64,000 bases of DNA from Nematostella vectensis. Its lineage: Eukaryota; Cnidaria; Anthozoa; Actiniaria; Edwardsiidae. Under the pieces are notes generated by a model. That model was not told the DNA's origin. It was given only the letters and a program-made list of their open reading frames with translations, and made no database searches. Numbering within the stretch: position 1 is the stretch's first letter; the number at the start of each line of letters is the position of its first letter. The position numbers were made by a program, and so were the translations under genes. The stretch spans positions 15,015,040 through 15,079,039 of the forward strand of contig NC_064042.1 of the NCBI RefSeq assembly GCF_932526225.1. Reading direction: 5' to 3'. Positions 1 to 33,884 of the stretch are shown one piece after another.

Positions 1-353
1 CACTATCACAACCAGCATCACAACCATCACCACCACCAACATGACCACCACCATCACTCTCAACTATGCCATCTTCATTATCCTTAGATTTGTGACTTGC
101 CAAATAGATTACACATCATCTTTTTAATATCATTCATGTCATTACTTTATGATAATCATCATAACCTAAAAAAATGTCAACAGCAACAGCAATTCCATAT
201 TTGCTATCAACATAAACAACAAACAATATTCAGCCTTTCTAAATATAATTATGAAATTTGCATATTTTACCTAATGGATACACACAGAAAACCATACAAT
301 AACTATACATGATTCTTTATTAATCATTCATTTATTAGTTTAACCAGACCCAC
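1..353 (-). other. RCBTB intron sequence with CAC/ATC-rich simple repeat
   Basis: Sequence downstream of the exon donor at 353 on the minus strand is intronic. Positions 1-60 are a degenerate CAC/ATC simple repeat. I see no coding exon here. Confidence 0.5.
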
Positions 354-627
354 CTGTCAAAGCCACACAGTGTGGTCCACTTCCGAACCCTAGAGACACA
401 ACTTTCTTCTTACACAGAGCATCAACTGACCGGGGTACAAGGGAACTCTGTGAGTCACCAACACCTAGACAGCTACTGCCGTTAGACCCAATGGCGTACA
501 CATTATCATCATGAGTGATGACAAGTGCCTCGTTTCCTGCACCGCCAAACACACATGCTATCTTGATGGAGAATCGAAAATCATCAGAAAGGAGACTGAA
601 TATCGGCCATCTATCCAATTCCAGCAT
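354..627 (-). CDS. RCBTB: RCC1 and BTB domain protein (RCBTB1/2-like), first coding exon, partial
   Basis: The minus strand encodes about 91 residues resembling the N-terminus of RCBTB1/RCBTB2: a start followed by the block DRWPIFSLL, then KIACVFG, EALVITHDDNVYAIGSN, SCLGVGD, SSLVPRSVDALC and FGSGPHCVAL, which is the first RCC1 beta-propeller blade. A 3' splice site (TTTTAG) ends at 640 and the frame stays open back to 639, so the exon begins at 639 with a few 5'-UTR bases before the ATG at 627-625. A donor (CAG|GTGGGT) ends the exon at 354. The rest (further RCC1 blades, BTB domain) lies left of the window. In vertebrates RCBTB1 is reported as a CUL3 substrate adaptor, and here the gene is divergent from CUL3. 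Family call is firm; RCBTB1 versus RCBTB2 cannot be decided. Confidence 0.85.
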
Positions 628-639
628 TCTGGTATCCAA

Positions 640-1498
640 CTAAAATAGGGAATAAAGGTTATTTGTTTGGTTATCATAATAATCTACAGTATTAGGTGGA
701 CCGTCAATATTATATATGGCAAGTGATCGTTAATTCAAGACTACTTCGCCATTTATTTTATACATAACTGAGTCAGGGCAGTATAAAGGATTCTCAACAG
801 GTTTCCATGGTACTGACTGTAACTTAACACGTCAATTATCGCTCTATTCTATTATTTATTTAACAAAATAACCAAGACAACAACGAAACTAAGTCCTCGA
901 CTATAAACATAAACACCCGATTAATCCTTATCTAGTATCAATTAGTGTAGTGAAGGTGAAATACTGACCCTAAACTTCGTGGACCTCAGTCACAATTCGC
1001 CTTTTCTGATCGATAAAATGACCAGTTTTAACAATGTCGCCTTTCTCTACGTAGAATATGGATGCCAGACATACATTATAATTAATAATTGGCTATGTCG
1101 GCATCCAAAACTGTTATTTTTTAGCAAATGAAGGCGATCTTCAAGTTTATTTTTTCTTGTGTTTCTTCAGGTGCTGCTCTCTTGGTGACCGGGCCTTGTT
1201 GTTGCTGAGTGTCCAGGCTTCATGCGCGCATGCGCATTGCTGCGGTGACGCCATGTCCCAAAGCATCCTGGGATATAAATGGAGGCCATGGGAGTTTGAG
1301 CTGATTCGAGAAAAGGGAAGTACTTTGCTCTGTGAACTCGCTTAAAAAATTTCCCCAGAATGCCCTCAAACGACCAGCCACCGTCCTAGAATGGAAGCAT
1401 AGAAACTTGTACACAATACTTTATATTTTTTTGGCGGCAGAAATTTGCAAGTATTTTCTACGGGGCGGTGAACTGTGTTTTCGGAGCAATAAACGATC
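640..1498. promoter_or_regulatory. Shared (bidirectional) promoter region between RCBTB and CUL3
   Basis: Only about 0.87 kb separates the divergent start codons of RCBTB (627, minus) and CUL3 (1499, plus). The stretch from about 1200 to 1500 is the most GC-rich part and carries a perfect NRF1-type palindrome at 1225-1236, while the RCBTB side has a splice acceptor at 640. A 5'-UTR exon of RCBTB should therefore lie in this interval. No TATA box is clearly placed for CUL3. Shared use by both genes is inferred from geometry. Confidence 0.6.
1225..1236. promoter_or_regulatory. NRF1-type binding site
   Basis: CGCGCATGCGCA matches the full YGCGCAYGCGCR consensus of NRF1, a common activator at TATA-less and divergent metazoan promoters. 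It sits about 260 bp upstream of the CUL3 start codon. Binding is inferred. Confidence 0.6.
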
Positions 1499-24244
<22,746 letters not shown>

Positions 24245-24359
24245 TCAGGTCAGAGCTTTCCAAACTTAGTTGTGTAATGTTTGAAGACCCTAAATCTTGC
24301 TCAAGACCTCCTGCCAAGACCACACTAATAGAAAAGCACGCTCGCCATCTCGTAACACT

Positions 24360-24730
24360 TGCGTGACACTGACACGCTTCTTCTAGATTGCGCGACACGA
24401 GGGACACATTCCGTGGCTTGTGTGACAAAGCCACGCTTCTTGGAATTGCGTGACAGAAGGACATATATCGTGATTAGCGTGAGACACTGCCACGCTTCTT
24501 GGAATTGCGTGACGCGAAAAGCATAATTCGTGACACAAGGACATGATAGAATGCAGTATTTACAGAGACACAATCTTCCAAGCACAGTCACGCGACCCAA
24601 GGCAAAGATAGAAAATATGTTGAGCGTGACATTAATGCTTGACATGGAATGTCTAGTGCGTGAGGTAGTGATAATTCTGTTGCGGTAAACGTTATCTAGG
24701 TGACGTGTCAGCGGTGTGCGGGCTGTGAAT
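24360..24730 (+). repeat. Degenerate GCGTGAC-containing repeats in the CUL3 3' region
   Basis: Two copies, about 65 bp apart, share CCACGCTTCTTGGAATTGCG (about 24431 and 24490), with a weaker one at 24374. GCGTGAC-like motifs recur to about 24730. They lie just after the CUL3 stop and are likely within its 3'-UTR. Confidence 0.5.
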
Positions 24731-24905
24731 AAGACGTGCGTGACTTCATAGGGACTTCCGTGACCACAAAAGGGTTGTGTGGCCAGTATCCCGGATGTAG
24801 CGTTGATGTGCGCTCATCGCTTGTGGACGGCGGAGCATTTTTTTCAGTGATAACGTCAAGAAGAAAAGGGTCACCTCCATCGCATTGGCAGCACATACAC
24901 CTATT

Positions 24906-25183
24906 TCAATAAAGGTTGTCAGTGCAAACGGCAAATGGCGGTTGACAAGTGGCATTTCTACGATCGAAAGGACCCATGGATCCCAAAATATTTACTCCTG
25001 AGTCAGAAAAATATAAATAAGACATACGCCTATCCATTAAATTTAATTGATATATGGTTCTGACATCGCTTGAGTTTATTTACCACCTTCATTTTTACAA
25101 ATAATTACTACCCAAAGGCCCCTTTTGGTAGAACTGCCATTTGGCCATTGCCATCCGCCGTTTGCGCTGACAACCTTTATTGA
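24906..25183. mobile_element. 278-bp MITE with about 56-bp inverted repeats beside the CUL3 3' end
   Basis: The left arm from 24906 (TCAATAAAGGTTGTCAG, then GCAAACGGC, GTGGCATTTCTAC) matches the inverse of the right arm ending at 25183 over about 56 bp with mismatches. The centre is AT-rich and has no ORF. Both arms contain AATAAA reading inward: at 24908-24913 on the plus strand, and in the right arm on the minus strand. Confidence 0.7.
24908..24913 (+). terminator. Candidate CUL3 polyadenylation signal inside a MITE arm
   Basis: This is the first AATAAA after the CUL3 stop codon, about 665 bp downstream, and it is supplied by the transposon inverted repeat. Another AATAAA is at 25266-25271. 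Which one is used cannot be told from sequence. Confidence 0.4.
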
Positions 25184-26977
25184 GACCGTATTGCAATCTC
25201 TTGAAATTACTAGGCTTAATTTTAACAAAGTTTGTATATGAAATTGAGGTTATGTTAAAAACTGTAATAAATGGATTCTTGCGATTTCGTATGCAAGATG
25301 GTACAAGTGTTGTTTCTTATTATTTTACAACAACAACAAAATAATTTTATATAATAAATATACACAAATGTTTAAGCCGAACCGCTATTCGAGGCGGGAG
25401 GCCAGTATTCAGAATATAATATAAAAGAAAGTGAGGTTTTTTTTTTCACGCAAGTCTTTTTTTAATGTTCATCTTCGTGTTTCTTCTTTCATTCCCCCTT
25501 CCCTTTTTTAATTTATTTTTATTTTTTACCCCTTGTAGTAGCTATTCCTAGCTAATTTGCGCTTCCAGGGCCAGATGTAGATCTGCGGAGTTGCTATGCT
25601 TAGAGTAGTTGATGTATGCCTAGGATAACTGTTATCCCAGTCATAATTGTATTTCCTTTGATAGTTATTCTGGCTATTGATAAAACAGAACAGCTTGTTA
25701 ATCAAGCTAGGGATTTTCCCATTCGCCAACATTTCTGATTTACACGCGCCGAGTTATCGTGACCGACCTCGGAATATCTAACGTTATTTGACAAATTTTT
25801 GGTTTCGGATGGTTGTATATCACAGTAAGGTTTACCAAGCAGTACACGAAGACGGTTTTAGCAGTAAACAAAATGGCAAAGCATCGATAGCTTCCAAAAC
25901 GCTAGCCCAGCGATCCAGGCGCAGTCACGATGTTAGGGGGTACCTGTGACATATAAAACACGAACGCGCGGTATAAAAGGGATCGCTCCGCCCCCTTTTT
26001 TGCATACTAATCAGTATCCAACATGGCGGCTGGTAGCGTTATCAAAGGGGGGAATCATAGCTCGAATAAACCATAATAAAAACAACTTTTTATTAGTCAA
26101 TAAAGCTCTAATTTAATAATTAATGTGGTTTCTGTTGCATGTATAGTATTTTTTTTGTCTTCGACATGCTGTAATACGGCATTTTCCGTCTTGTTTGTTG
26201 TGAATGGAGGCTGCTTTTGAAATTCGCGCCATTTTCCCAGTGTCAATCAGTCCTTTTGCTCCAGTCTCACTCTTTTTCTTCCTCCGAGCCTCCACTCAGT
26301 TTGTTATTGTGGATAGCAGATTCAACCGAAAGAACAGCCGCAAAACAACCCCCAAATATAGAGACCAAAGCCAGAAGTTCCGTCTTTGACTCAATAGTTG
26401 AACGGCCATTTGCAATGGTGGCAAAATTCTTTTTGAGGCCGAAGCACCCTGTTCAACATAGAGCTTTTTAAAGGAGACGAAGGTCGACTTAAGAGAATTA
26501 AGGATCAACAACAATATTCCAAATCCCGTCTTGGTTCATCAAAGGAAACCTCAACGACACAGAACGCCGATTTACTCGAAGCACTGCTCACGACGAACAT
26601 CGAGTAATCAACAACTGATATGTACTTATAACTTACTTATTCACGCTGAAGTTCCTCCCTAAACTCAACTCTTTCAAATAGCTTTCGATTAAATCCCAGG
26701 AAGCCAGTCCAATGAATTTATCTATTCACTAAGTCTATTTTATTAGAAAAAACGGAAGGAGAGTTCGTTTTATAGTCTTTGTTCTGACCCGCAAAGCATT
26801 GCATTTTGTAGACAGGGCCACTCTGCCAGCGTGCAGATGCAATGTGTTTGCGGTGACTCCATGGAGTGGATAAACTCACTAACTATGTCATCTGGAAGTG
26901 TCGTGAAATACTAAGTCAAAATTAGGTAAGATGTTTGTGTATCTTTCCTCATTAGTTTGAAATGTCATGTATAAATA
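25184..26977. other. Intergenic region with a TATA-like promoter candidate
   Basis: A strong TATA box (TATAAAAG, 25972-25979) lies 43 bp before an ATGGCGGC at 26023, which opens a reading frame of only 17 codons. Other short ORFs at 26113-26514 on both strands overlap each other and match nothing I recognise. A further ATGGCGCG sits on the minus strand near 26241. I cannot support a protein-coding gene here. Confidence 0.35.
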
Positions 26978-28299
26978 CAGGGATGGATCCAGGCCTAACG
27001 TTGACTGATTCCAAATTGTCACGGACCAATCAAGGGGGGGGGGGGGGGTATAGGGGCATGCCCAACAGGAAATTTATAAAATTACGTGTTTGAAACATGC
27101 AATCTGCAGAATTTTTAAGAATGCCTTTGGCATTTTAGGGATTTATGTAGTCAGATAATAAATTCGAGGTTAAGTTTCACTGGTGCTGTATTAAACTTAT
27201 GGCCATTTAAAACTGAGTGACTTCATTCATCTATTAGGCAGATAATAAATACACTATTCCTACCTAATTCAACCAGATTTGTGTTCTTGAAAGTGTGGCG
27301 AGGCAAGTACCAGTTATTCTCTTCGAATACCCCTTGGCAATATCCAAATGGTGTGATTGTAATATATAAAAAACAACCTCCCATTGCATTATAATGTAGC
27401 TTGTGCCACAGACAGCAACTCGTATCAATAATCGACTCCATGACCTCTCATTTATAAGCATTTTTACGGTGCATTATCCCATCTAGTTGCTGATCTATTG
27501 CACTCATCCTCTTTGCATGTTTCTCCTAAATTTATCCATTAGAGGCACCGAAATTCGTGTACTGGTCAATTTTGCTTGTGTAGTATCTTACGCTAATGTC
27601 GAAAGTACACATTCGGAGGAGCTATCGTCCGGTCGCCACACTTTCATCATTAATTCCAACTTCTCGGGATCTGAATTCGATCAAATTCTACACCATAATC
27701 AAAAGAATAACACTATTTATTTCGGCAGACAGGCTGTCCATGAGAAACGTCTGCATTTTCATGCTTTGCTATTCAAAATTTCGGTTCGAGAGATGTGTTC
27801 AAGAGATCACACGCTAAAGCAAGTAAAGGCCTACCAGGGGTAAAATCGGAATTTTATTGTCAACTGATTCCAGAAAGTGATCCACACGTTATAGCAACCA
27901 ATCAAAACAGAGGTTGAGTGATTCCTCGTGGACCGTAGCCAATCGGTGAAGAGCTTGAGTAGTTCCAGAACACTCGCATAATTTTTATACACGCGCAAAA
28001 TTTCTAAATGGGTCCCCTTCTCCAAACTTGATTTATCACTCACCATCAGGAGCAATATTTCCCGTGGGGGAACCGGAAATGCTGTCCAAGCGCTAAAAGA
28101 AAAGACATAGCCTAAGTGTAGGGCTAGAAATAACAGCGAAACAACCCAGAAAGCAGGTCTAATAGTGTTTAAATAACAGACAACAGTAGATGTTTATTTT
28201 TATTGAACGTTCTAAAATTCAAATCTAAAAAAAAAAACATTTTTCTGGGATTTTGAGTGATTCACTGGAATCAGTTGAATCAGTCTGGATCCACCCCTA
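26978..28299 (+). mobile_element. Non-autonomous hAT-like transposon, copy 1, with 5-bp target duplication
   Basis: It starts CAGGGATGGATCCAGGC and ends GTCTGGATCCACCCCTA (last base mutated from G); the ends are inverted repeats. The 5-bp AAATA at 26973-26977 is repeated at 28300-28304. It is 1322 bp and aligns through most of its length with the element at 40877-42339. The CAGGG ends are hAT-like, and a 5-bp duplication is reported for the hAT5 group. No transposase is visible. Confidence 0.8.
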
Positions 28300-28304
28300 A
28301 AATA

Positions 28305-29504
28305 AAGACTACAATATAATCATTATATTGTCTATACTGTTTAGAATGATGCTTCGTGGCCTAAAATCAACTGATCACAGAGACAGTATGCTAGTGTTTG
28401 TGATGCAGCCCTGATATGATATGAAGATATTTGGCATAAACATAAAAAAATTAAATTAAAATGCCTCTCTTTGAATCATTGCCCACGCCTCACCCCAACA
28501 ATGTTCTAGTGTCCTGTGTAGGATATAGGGTGGAGCATTCAGCTCATATCCACTTGAACAAGCAATAATACAACATTTGTTGACTTGTTATGTTTTATAC
28601 AGTAGCTTTGCATATGCATGTCTTTAGCAGGGTGTGTGTATACATCATCTTTATTAGACATAAATTTTTGCATGATATCTATGTCAGGGCACACCCCCTT
28701 GACAATTCATGGCTTTGTGCTCCAGAAATCTAAATCAGATATAGACAGCAAGCCAGGTTAGGACCTACTATTAAATAATAGCCCATCTCCATATGCCCAG
28801 GTTCCTGAAATGTGTATCTTTATTTTTATAAAATACTTTTCATCATAATGCATTACAACACATCTCGGTTTATGTATATGTTGAATATACTAAATTGGTG
28901 TGTTATTTCTGTGTAGTTCATGACACATCTTACCTATACAACTATTTTGTGTAACTATTCAATAACAGGCAACCTAAATTTACTAACCATGCAGTTTATT
29001 TTTCCATCATTGTGAAAACATTTAAAACAGATAAAACAATAAACAATCTATACAACAAGGGATTTCTGATTCGTATATTTTGAGAAAAGGGAACAGGCCC
29101 CCATACCCCTAACTCTCCCATGCTTGGATTTGGGAGTTCCATCCAATATTAGGAAAATACAGATATTAAAATAAAGGTGATTTGATGCATCCTTGAAAAT
29201 ACAAAACACAAAAACTGGAAGTTGACAACTTACGTACCCTTCTATTTACTAGCTCCGTAATATACTGCGTGAGATCCTTGGTTTCCTTATATACCTCCTT
29301 GTCACTGAGCTGTCTTAGTGCCTTAGTGTCTTAGTGTCTTAATAGTGATGACTTTTTTTGTAGTAGGAACCCACGTAGAGATGTGTAAATTCTTTTTATC
29401 CATAGCGCGCGCTATTCTGGAAAATGCGCGTTTTTGTCAGTTGTAATTTTTTTTGCGTCTCGCGCCACTATTCTGATGTAAATAAGCTTGTAACGATTCA
29501 CCTT
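28305..29504. other. Intergenic, AT-rich, no gene seen
   Basis: No coding exon with homology or convincing ORF is visible. Near 29200 a segment (ACAAAAACTGGAAGTTGACAAC) is the inverse of CCAGTTTTTGTGTATT near 29560, so the hairpin repeat at 29505-29632 may be the right end of an element of about 450 bp starting near 29190. Confidence 0.4.
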
Positions 29505-29632
29505 CTTCAGTCTGCCCTGAAGAAGTCTTATTAAAGACGAAAATTTGGCAGGGTCGATTTCCAGTTTTTGTGTATTGTATTCATTGTTCTGGTACGAGAT
29601 CGCGACAGTTTGGGCTTTTTGATTCTACTTGA
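29505..29632 (+). repeat. Dispersed repeat with conserved hairpin (copy 2)
   Basis: This is the plus-strand copy of the element found inverted at 13385-13520, nearly identical across GTCTGCCCTGAAGAAGTC, GACGAAAATTTGGCAG and GGTACGAGATCGCGACAG. In this copy the preceding CTTCTTCAG also pairs with CTGAAGAAG across TCTGCC, giving an alternative hairpin. Confidence 0.6.
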
Positions 29633-31526
29633 AAATACAAACTTACACTCCCATGGCTCTCATATCTGGATTAGCCTTCACTTCACATCTTACTTCCTCC
29701 TTGAGACTGCCTCCAGTAGAATACCAATTGATGACTAGGACATATTTTGTAATGCCTTGTCATCAGTGTTCATATATGATACAATGTGAGGATGACTATA
29801 GGCATGCTGCCTAATCAACTTAAACAACAAGTAGTTTTTATTAATGTTTTCATGCTTTTATTTACACTGAATTACACTTTATATTTTGGGAAATTTTTCA
29901 GGTACAGTGCTTACATACTTACTCCCTTCATGATATTGTAAACTCCATAGATCAGTCTGTGCATGTAAAGCACACTTGATCATGCCTTATCCAGGTATCC
30001 TTATCCAGGTATTTACAATAAACAAATATTAACATTGTACTGGTAGTGGAAAGCTGGTAGTAGTAGGAGTAGTGGTTTGAGGAGATGCAGAATTGGAACT
30101 TTGGCTCCAAACTTTGTGCACTTGGATAGGTCTATTGAAATGTAAATAGGTCAAAGGTAAAGTGACAAAAAGGAAGAAAAGCAATTATTATATTTGCTTA
30201 ATTTACAACACATGATCTAAGTGCGACAATCAATGTTTTTTACAGGCATTAGCTTATTCTATTTTACAGGCATTAGCTTATTCTATTTTTCACTGAGAAG
30301 CGGAATGGTTATTATGAATACTATAGCAGAGAATCGATGCCACTTGGGTAAAGATTGAGTAAAGCACTTCATAAGCGGATAAATCTTTGACGAATGTACA
30401 ACTCAAGTGCCAAAAAGCAAAAACTTCTCCTTGGACTTTAGAAGCGAAATACGAGCGACACAAATGAAGTTGTGAAGAAAAAAGGACCTACCGGTTTCTC
30501 TTTTTTCAACAATATTGAGGATTTAATGATGGAATAAAGCCACAAACATGCCTAAGTCCGAACGGGGAAACTTTAGCACTCACGTAAAAGGGGGAGAAAA
30601 TTCATTCTATTTGCGATGGAGATGTGTATTTTCTGCTGTAAAACATTGTACTTTTCATGCTACAGATACCGTTGCATTTACCGTTTCTGATAACGAAAAT
30701 ATCAAATTATTACTTACTTGCACTGTAGCTCGACTCAGTCAAATCAGTCTTGACTCGACTGATTTGATTGACAGATTTTTCGGAGCTTTCCTAGGGAGCT
30801 CCCTTTTATAGTGCGCGTGCGTGTTTAACTTTGTGGTAGTTCCCCAGCGTTTCAAACGAAGTTTAATTTTTTTTATGCTGTGAAGACCTCTACATAATCG
30901 ACCTTTTATGCCGTAATACCGCGCAAGGCAGAGAAAGAGGCAAACACTCTCAAGCAAAATTTTTATCAAAACATACTTAAAAAAAAGCAATGAAAGGAAT
31001 ATTTCAAAAACCGCCGGCTTAGAGGTTTTTAAAACAGGCTTTTCACGATTTAGGCAACACACGGACAGGTCACACAAGTTTTATGTTATCCTTACAAGCT
31101 AATCAATCGAATCGTACTTATTATTTGAACGCTGTCGTGCCCAATTACAAACTTGTCTTTGCGGGTGACATCCTACCGGAAAAAGTCACAAATAACATGT
31201 TAAGTGTTTCTATGCGAAGGTTTTCCTCTTATATCCCCTTATGTTTACCCACAAATGTGTGTGACATCTATCTCTATTTGTACAAGCAAGTCAGTATACA
31301 TGTAAAGATCCAGGGGACAATGATGGAGTCGTATGAAAGATCGTTTCTAAGGCCTGTAAATTTCGTAACATTCAAGATTAACAAGCAAACTGTTGTATAT
31401 AAATTTGAAGATATTTTTTTAGCATTATGAGTTTTTTCAAATAGTTTTTGGTTTCCTCTATATTACTGCCCATGAACCATCAGTTCCATCCGTCTTCTCT
31501 AACGGCTTTCCATCCCATACTACTGC
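29633..31526. other. Intergenic, no supported gene; one perfect hairpin
   Basis: Short ORFs at 30548-30811, 30739-31077 and 31083-31430 have no recognisable domain. CAAATCAGTC at 30740-30749 and GACTGATTTG at 30757-30766 form a perfect 10-bp stem with a 7-nt loop. A short direct duplication of TTTTACAGGCATTAGC lies at about 30240-30290. Confidence 0.35.
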
Positions 31527-31862
31527 TCAGCTCACTGGCTCGCTTTCAATATCCGATGCTTCCATATACAAGCAACCTTTTTTCTCAACCAAATACATTT
31601 CTTGGCTTTCCCCAGCAAAATGAAAAAGAACACACTGAAGTTTGTCCCCGATTCCCACGCACGAGTTAGCTGATGTACACCCAGCCTTAATTGAACACTT
31701 TAAGGCACACTCGATTTCACTGGAAACTTCAACCCTTTCCATCACGGAGTACTCCTTATTCATTGAAGTATCTTTGCTTTGCTGGAGGAAGGTGCATTCG
31801 TCAGGTTTCCATGTAAGTAGCAAAACGGCCAACAAACTGAACTTAAGAATTGACCCGGCCAT
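31527..31862 (-). CDS. Small secreted PAN/apple-like protein (candidate)
   Basis: A 111-residue single-exon ORF. The start chosen is MAGSILKFSLLAVLLLTW, which reads as a signal peptide: a lysine, then a hydrophobic core, then a polar stretch. The upstream extension of 31 codons in the same frame is basic and polar and probably 5'-UTR. The mature part has spaced cysteines (SSEIECALKCSIKAGC, SANSCVGIG, KLQCVLFHF, KKGCLYMEAS), with the ECALKC..AGCTSANS block typical of PAN/apple domains, which are common in secreted cnidarian proteins. Apple domains bind proteins or sugars. No polyadenylation signal was found near the stop, so it may be a first exon or a pseudogene. The family call is from pattern only. 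Confidence 0.5.
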   Translation of the reverse strand: MAGSILKFSLLAVLLLTWKPDECTFLQQSKDTSMNKEYSVMERVEVSSEIECALKCSIKAGCTSANSCVGIGDKLQCVLFHFAGESQEMYLVEKKGCLYMEASDIESEPVS

Positions 31863-33500
31863 TTTCTCAATTCTCCATAAGTAATGAATTTTTTTGCCAT
31901 GTTCTTTTTTGTGATTTCCGGTTTTCTCTATTAGACTCTCTGGTTCATAGGACACACAGCGCGAATTTTATTTGTTTTGGATTACCAATATATTGTTATA
32001 TCGGCCCTGTATTCTATAGCTTGCGTAATTATGTACCTATTAGCCCATATCCACTCAAAACAGGGACGTAAAACACCGCAGGGTGCGTGCACTTCTCTTC
32101 GACACCCTCCCCCCCTGGAGCTACGTAAGCCGTGTGCTTGAGCTCAATACTAGGGAATTTAAGATACGAGTACGGCGACCGTAGAAAACAAATTAATCCG
32201 AGAATTGAAAGGCCGCACGTGAAAATGCATTCTGTCTGACAGATTTCAATCGTTTCACCCAAACCACGACGTGAAAACTCAATACGCTCTAGGAGGAAAA
32301 GTGGGTCTAGCGAGGACGTGGATGCTTGGAGTATAAGCTAGCCTAACTCTGTTCGCTATTGTATTTCCATTGAAACTAGTTTCGAACTTTTCGTCAAATG
32401 CTGAAGTGTTTTTCTCGACCACGCGGTCCTAGCCGTCGTCACCGTTGTCGCATCTTAAAATCCCTACAATTAAATCCTCCCCCCCCCCCCCCCGTATACA
32501 ATCCGGCAAATCCTCTATAAAAGTCCCCACGGAAACTATCACAGTTCCAAATGTAATTGGAAGCCGTAACGTGAAGCCGAAGAAAAGGGGGGTAGGGGGG
32601 GGAGCTGTTTTGCCAGGTTAGAACTAACATGGCACGGCACAGACAGACTGGGTACCAAATAAAATTAAGCTGTATATTCGGGGTGTTGGCAATGCGCGTT
32701 TTTCAAAAAAGAGAATGCTCGAAATAAATTTTTCTGTCGCTCGGAAACGACCCATAACTCTTTGCGACTAAAGCAAGCAGGTCACGTGATAGCTTTACCC
32801 ACCTTCATCCCCCAATATACTCATGTAAAATTTGGAATAATGTTTGCTGCTCGACAAAGGTTTAATCAAACGCGTTAATCAAAATGTTCACGACACTGCT
32901 TTACAGATGATAAAAAGTCATAATATTTGTGATCACTTGTCCACTAATCCTAGGAGGACCATTTTGTCAAAAGTATTGGAGGGGCTAACGGTGAAAAGAC
33001 CAAAATTTTCTCTGTAATTTTTGAAAACAGGGAAACTGGGAATTTGTGGACATGATTCGTGAATCGTGTTTCTTTGTCACTGTAATCAGCACTTGCGTGC
33101 ATCGTGCATCTTTTTTGAGCACTTGAAATCTTCGAGACGTGAAAGTTGGACTATAAACTATACAAAATAAAATAATTGCTTGCAATTCTAACGTATTAAA
33201 GTCTATCAATTCATTGATTTCGCGTTCAGCTTAAAATTATAGCGGGGCCAGCGCGGCCGCAGGCCGCGCGCGGAGCTCCATAGGTATAGAAATTGGTCAT
33301 AAACTAGGCGACTCAAAATTTGTGGTCAATGACGTCATGTCACACGCTGTCAGCTGGCTGTACCACTCACGTGACCAGCTCATGCGACCAGGCCAGCTAA
33401 TTGATTGATCGGTCTAAACCAATGACAGACTGGCTCCGACAGGAACTGGGGGGGGCTTTGAAAAGCCAGGAGGGGGACTAAGCCTATTCTGACTTTCGAC
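31863..33500. other. Intergenic, with C- and G-runs and a GC-rich patch
   Basis: No supported gene. A C-run lies at about 32479-32493, and a very GC-rich palindrome-like patch (GCGCGGCCGCAGGCCGCGCG) at about 33250 contrasts with the AT-rich surroundings. The patch lies about 300 bp upstream of the ORF at 33567 and could belong to its promoter. Confidence 0.3.
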
Positions 33501-33566
33501 ATCAAACGATCAGCGGAACACAAGTTGGCAGAGAAAAATTGACGAAAAAAGTGTTTAATAGAGAAA

Positions 33567-33836
33567 ATGCAAATAATTATCCAGTCAAATGGCCGTATGA
33601 AAATAAGAATTAGAAGGATACATCTGTCTACGGCTTTGCAGGAACTGCTTTGTTCTTACAAGCTCGGAATATCGACTTCTTCACCTGGTGCGATGGTTGA
33701 AAACTTTATAGTTGAAGGACAAGGCTACAAAACCAGCAGCATTTATCAGGGAATTGGCGAGGCTCTGCACTACTATTCTCATTATGATGTTACAGAGCAA
33801 AAATCAAAAAAGAAAAGCTTTATTTATGATAGCTAA
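33567..33836 (+). CDS. Hypothetical 89-aa ORF, first ORF of a possible bicistronic unit
   Basis: ATG at 33567 opens an 89-codon frame with a non-repetitive, balanced composition: a basic N-terminus (MKIRIRRIH), a hydrophobic stretch, then GQGYKTSSIYQGIGEALHYYSHYDV and a lysine-rich tail. No domain recognised. It is followed within 50 bp by a second ATG (33885) whose frame is interrupted by a plausible intron and then ends in AATAAA, so both may lie on one transcript. Coding status is uncertain. Confidence 0.3.
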   Translation: MQIIIQSNGRMKIRIRRIHLSTALQELLCSYKLGISTSSPGAMVENFIVEGQGYKTSSIYQGIGEALHYYSHYDVTEQKSKKKSFIYDS

Positions 33837-33884
33837 AATACGGAATTGTTCTCCTAAACGAGCGAACACCACAAGGCAAACAAC

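Noticed and set aside
31083-31430. 115-codon plus-strand ORF
   Set aside because: No recognisable domain, and no start or splice context beyond chance.
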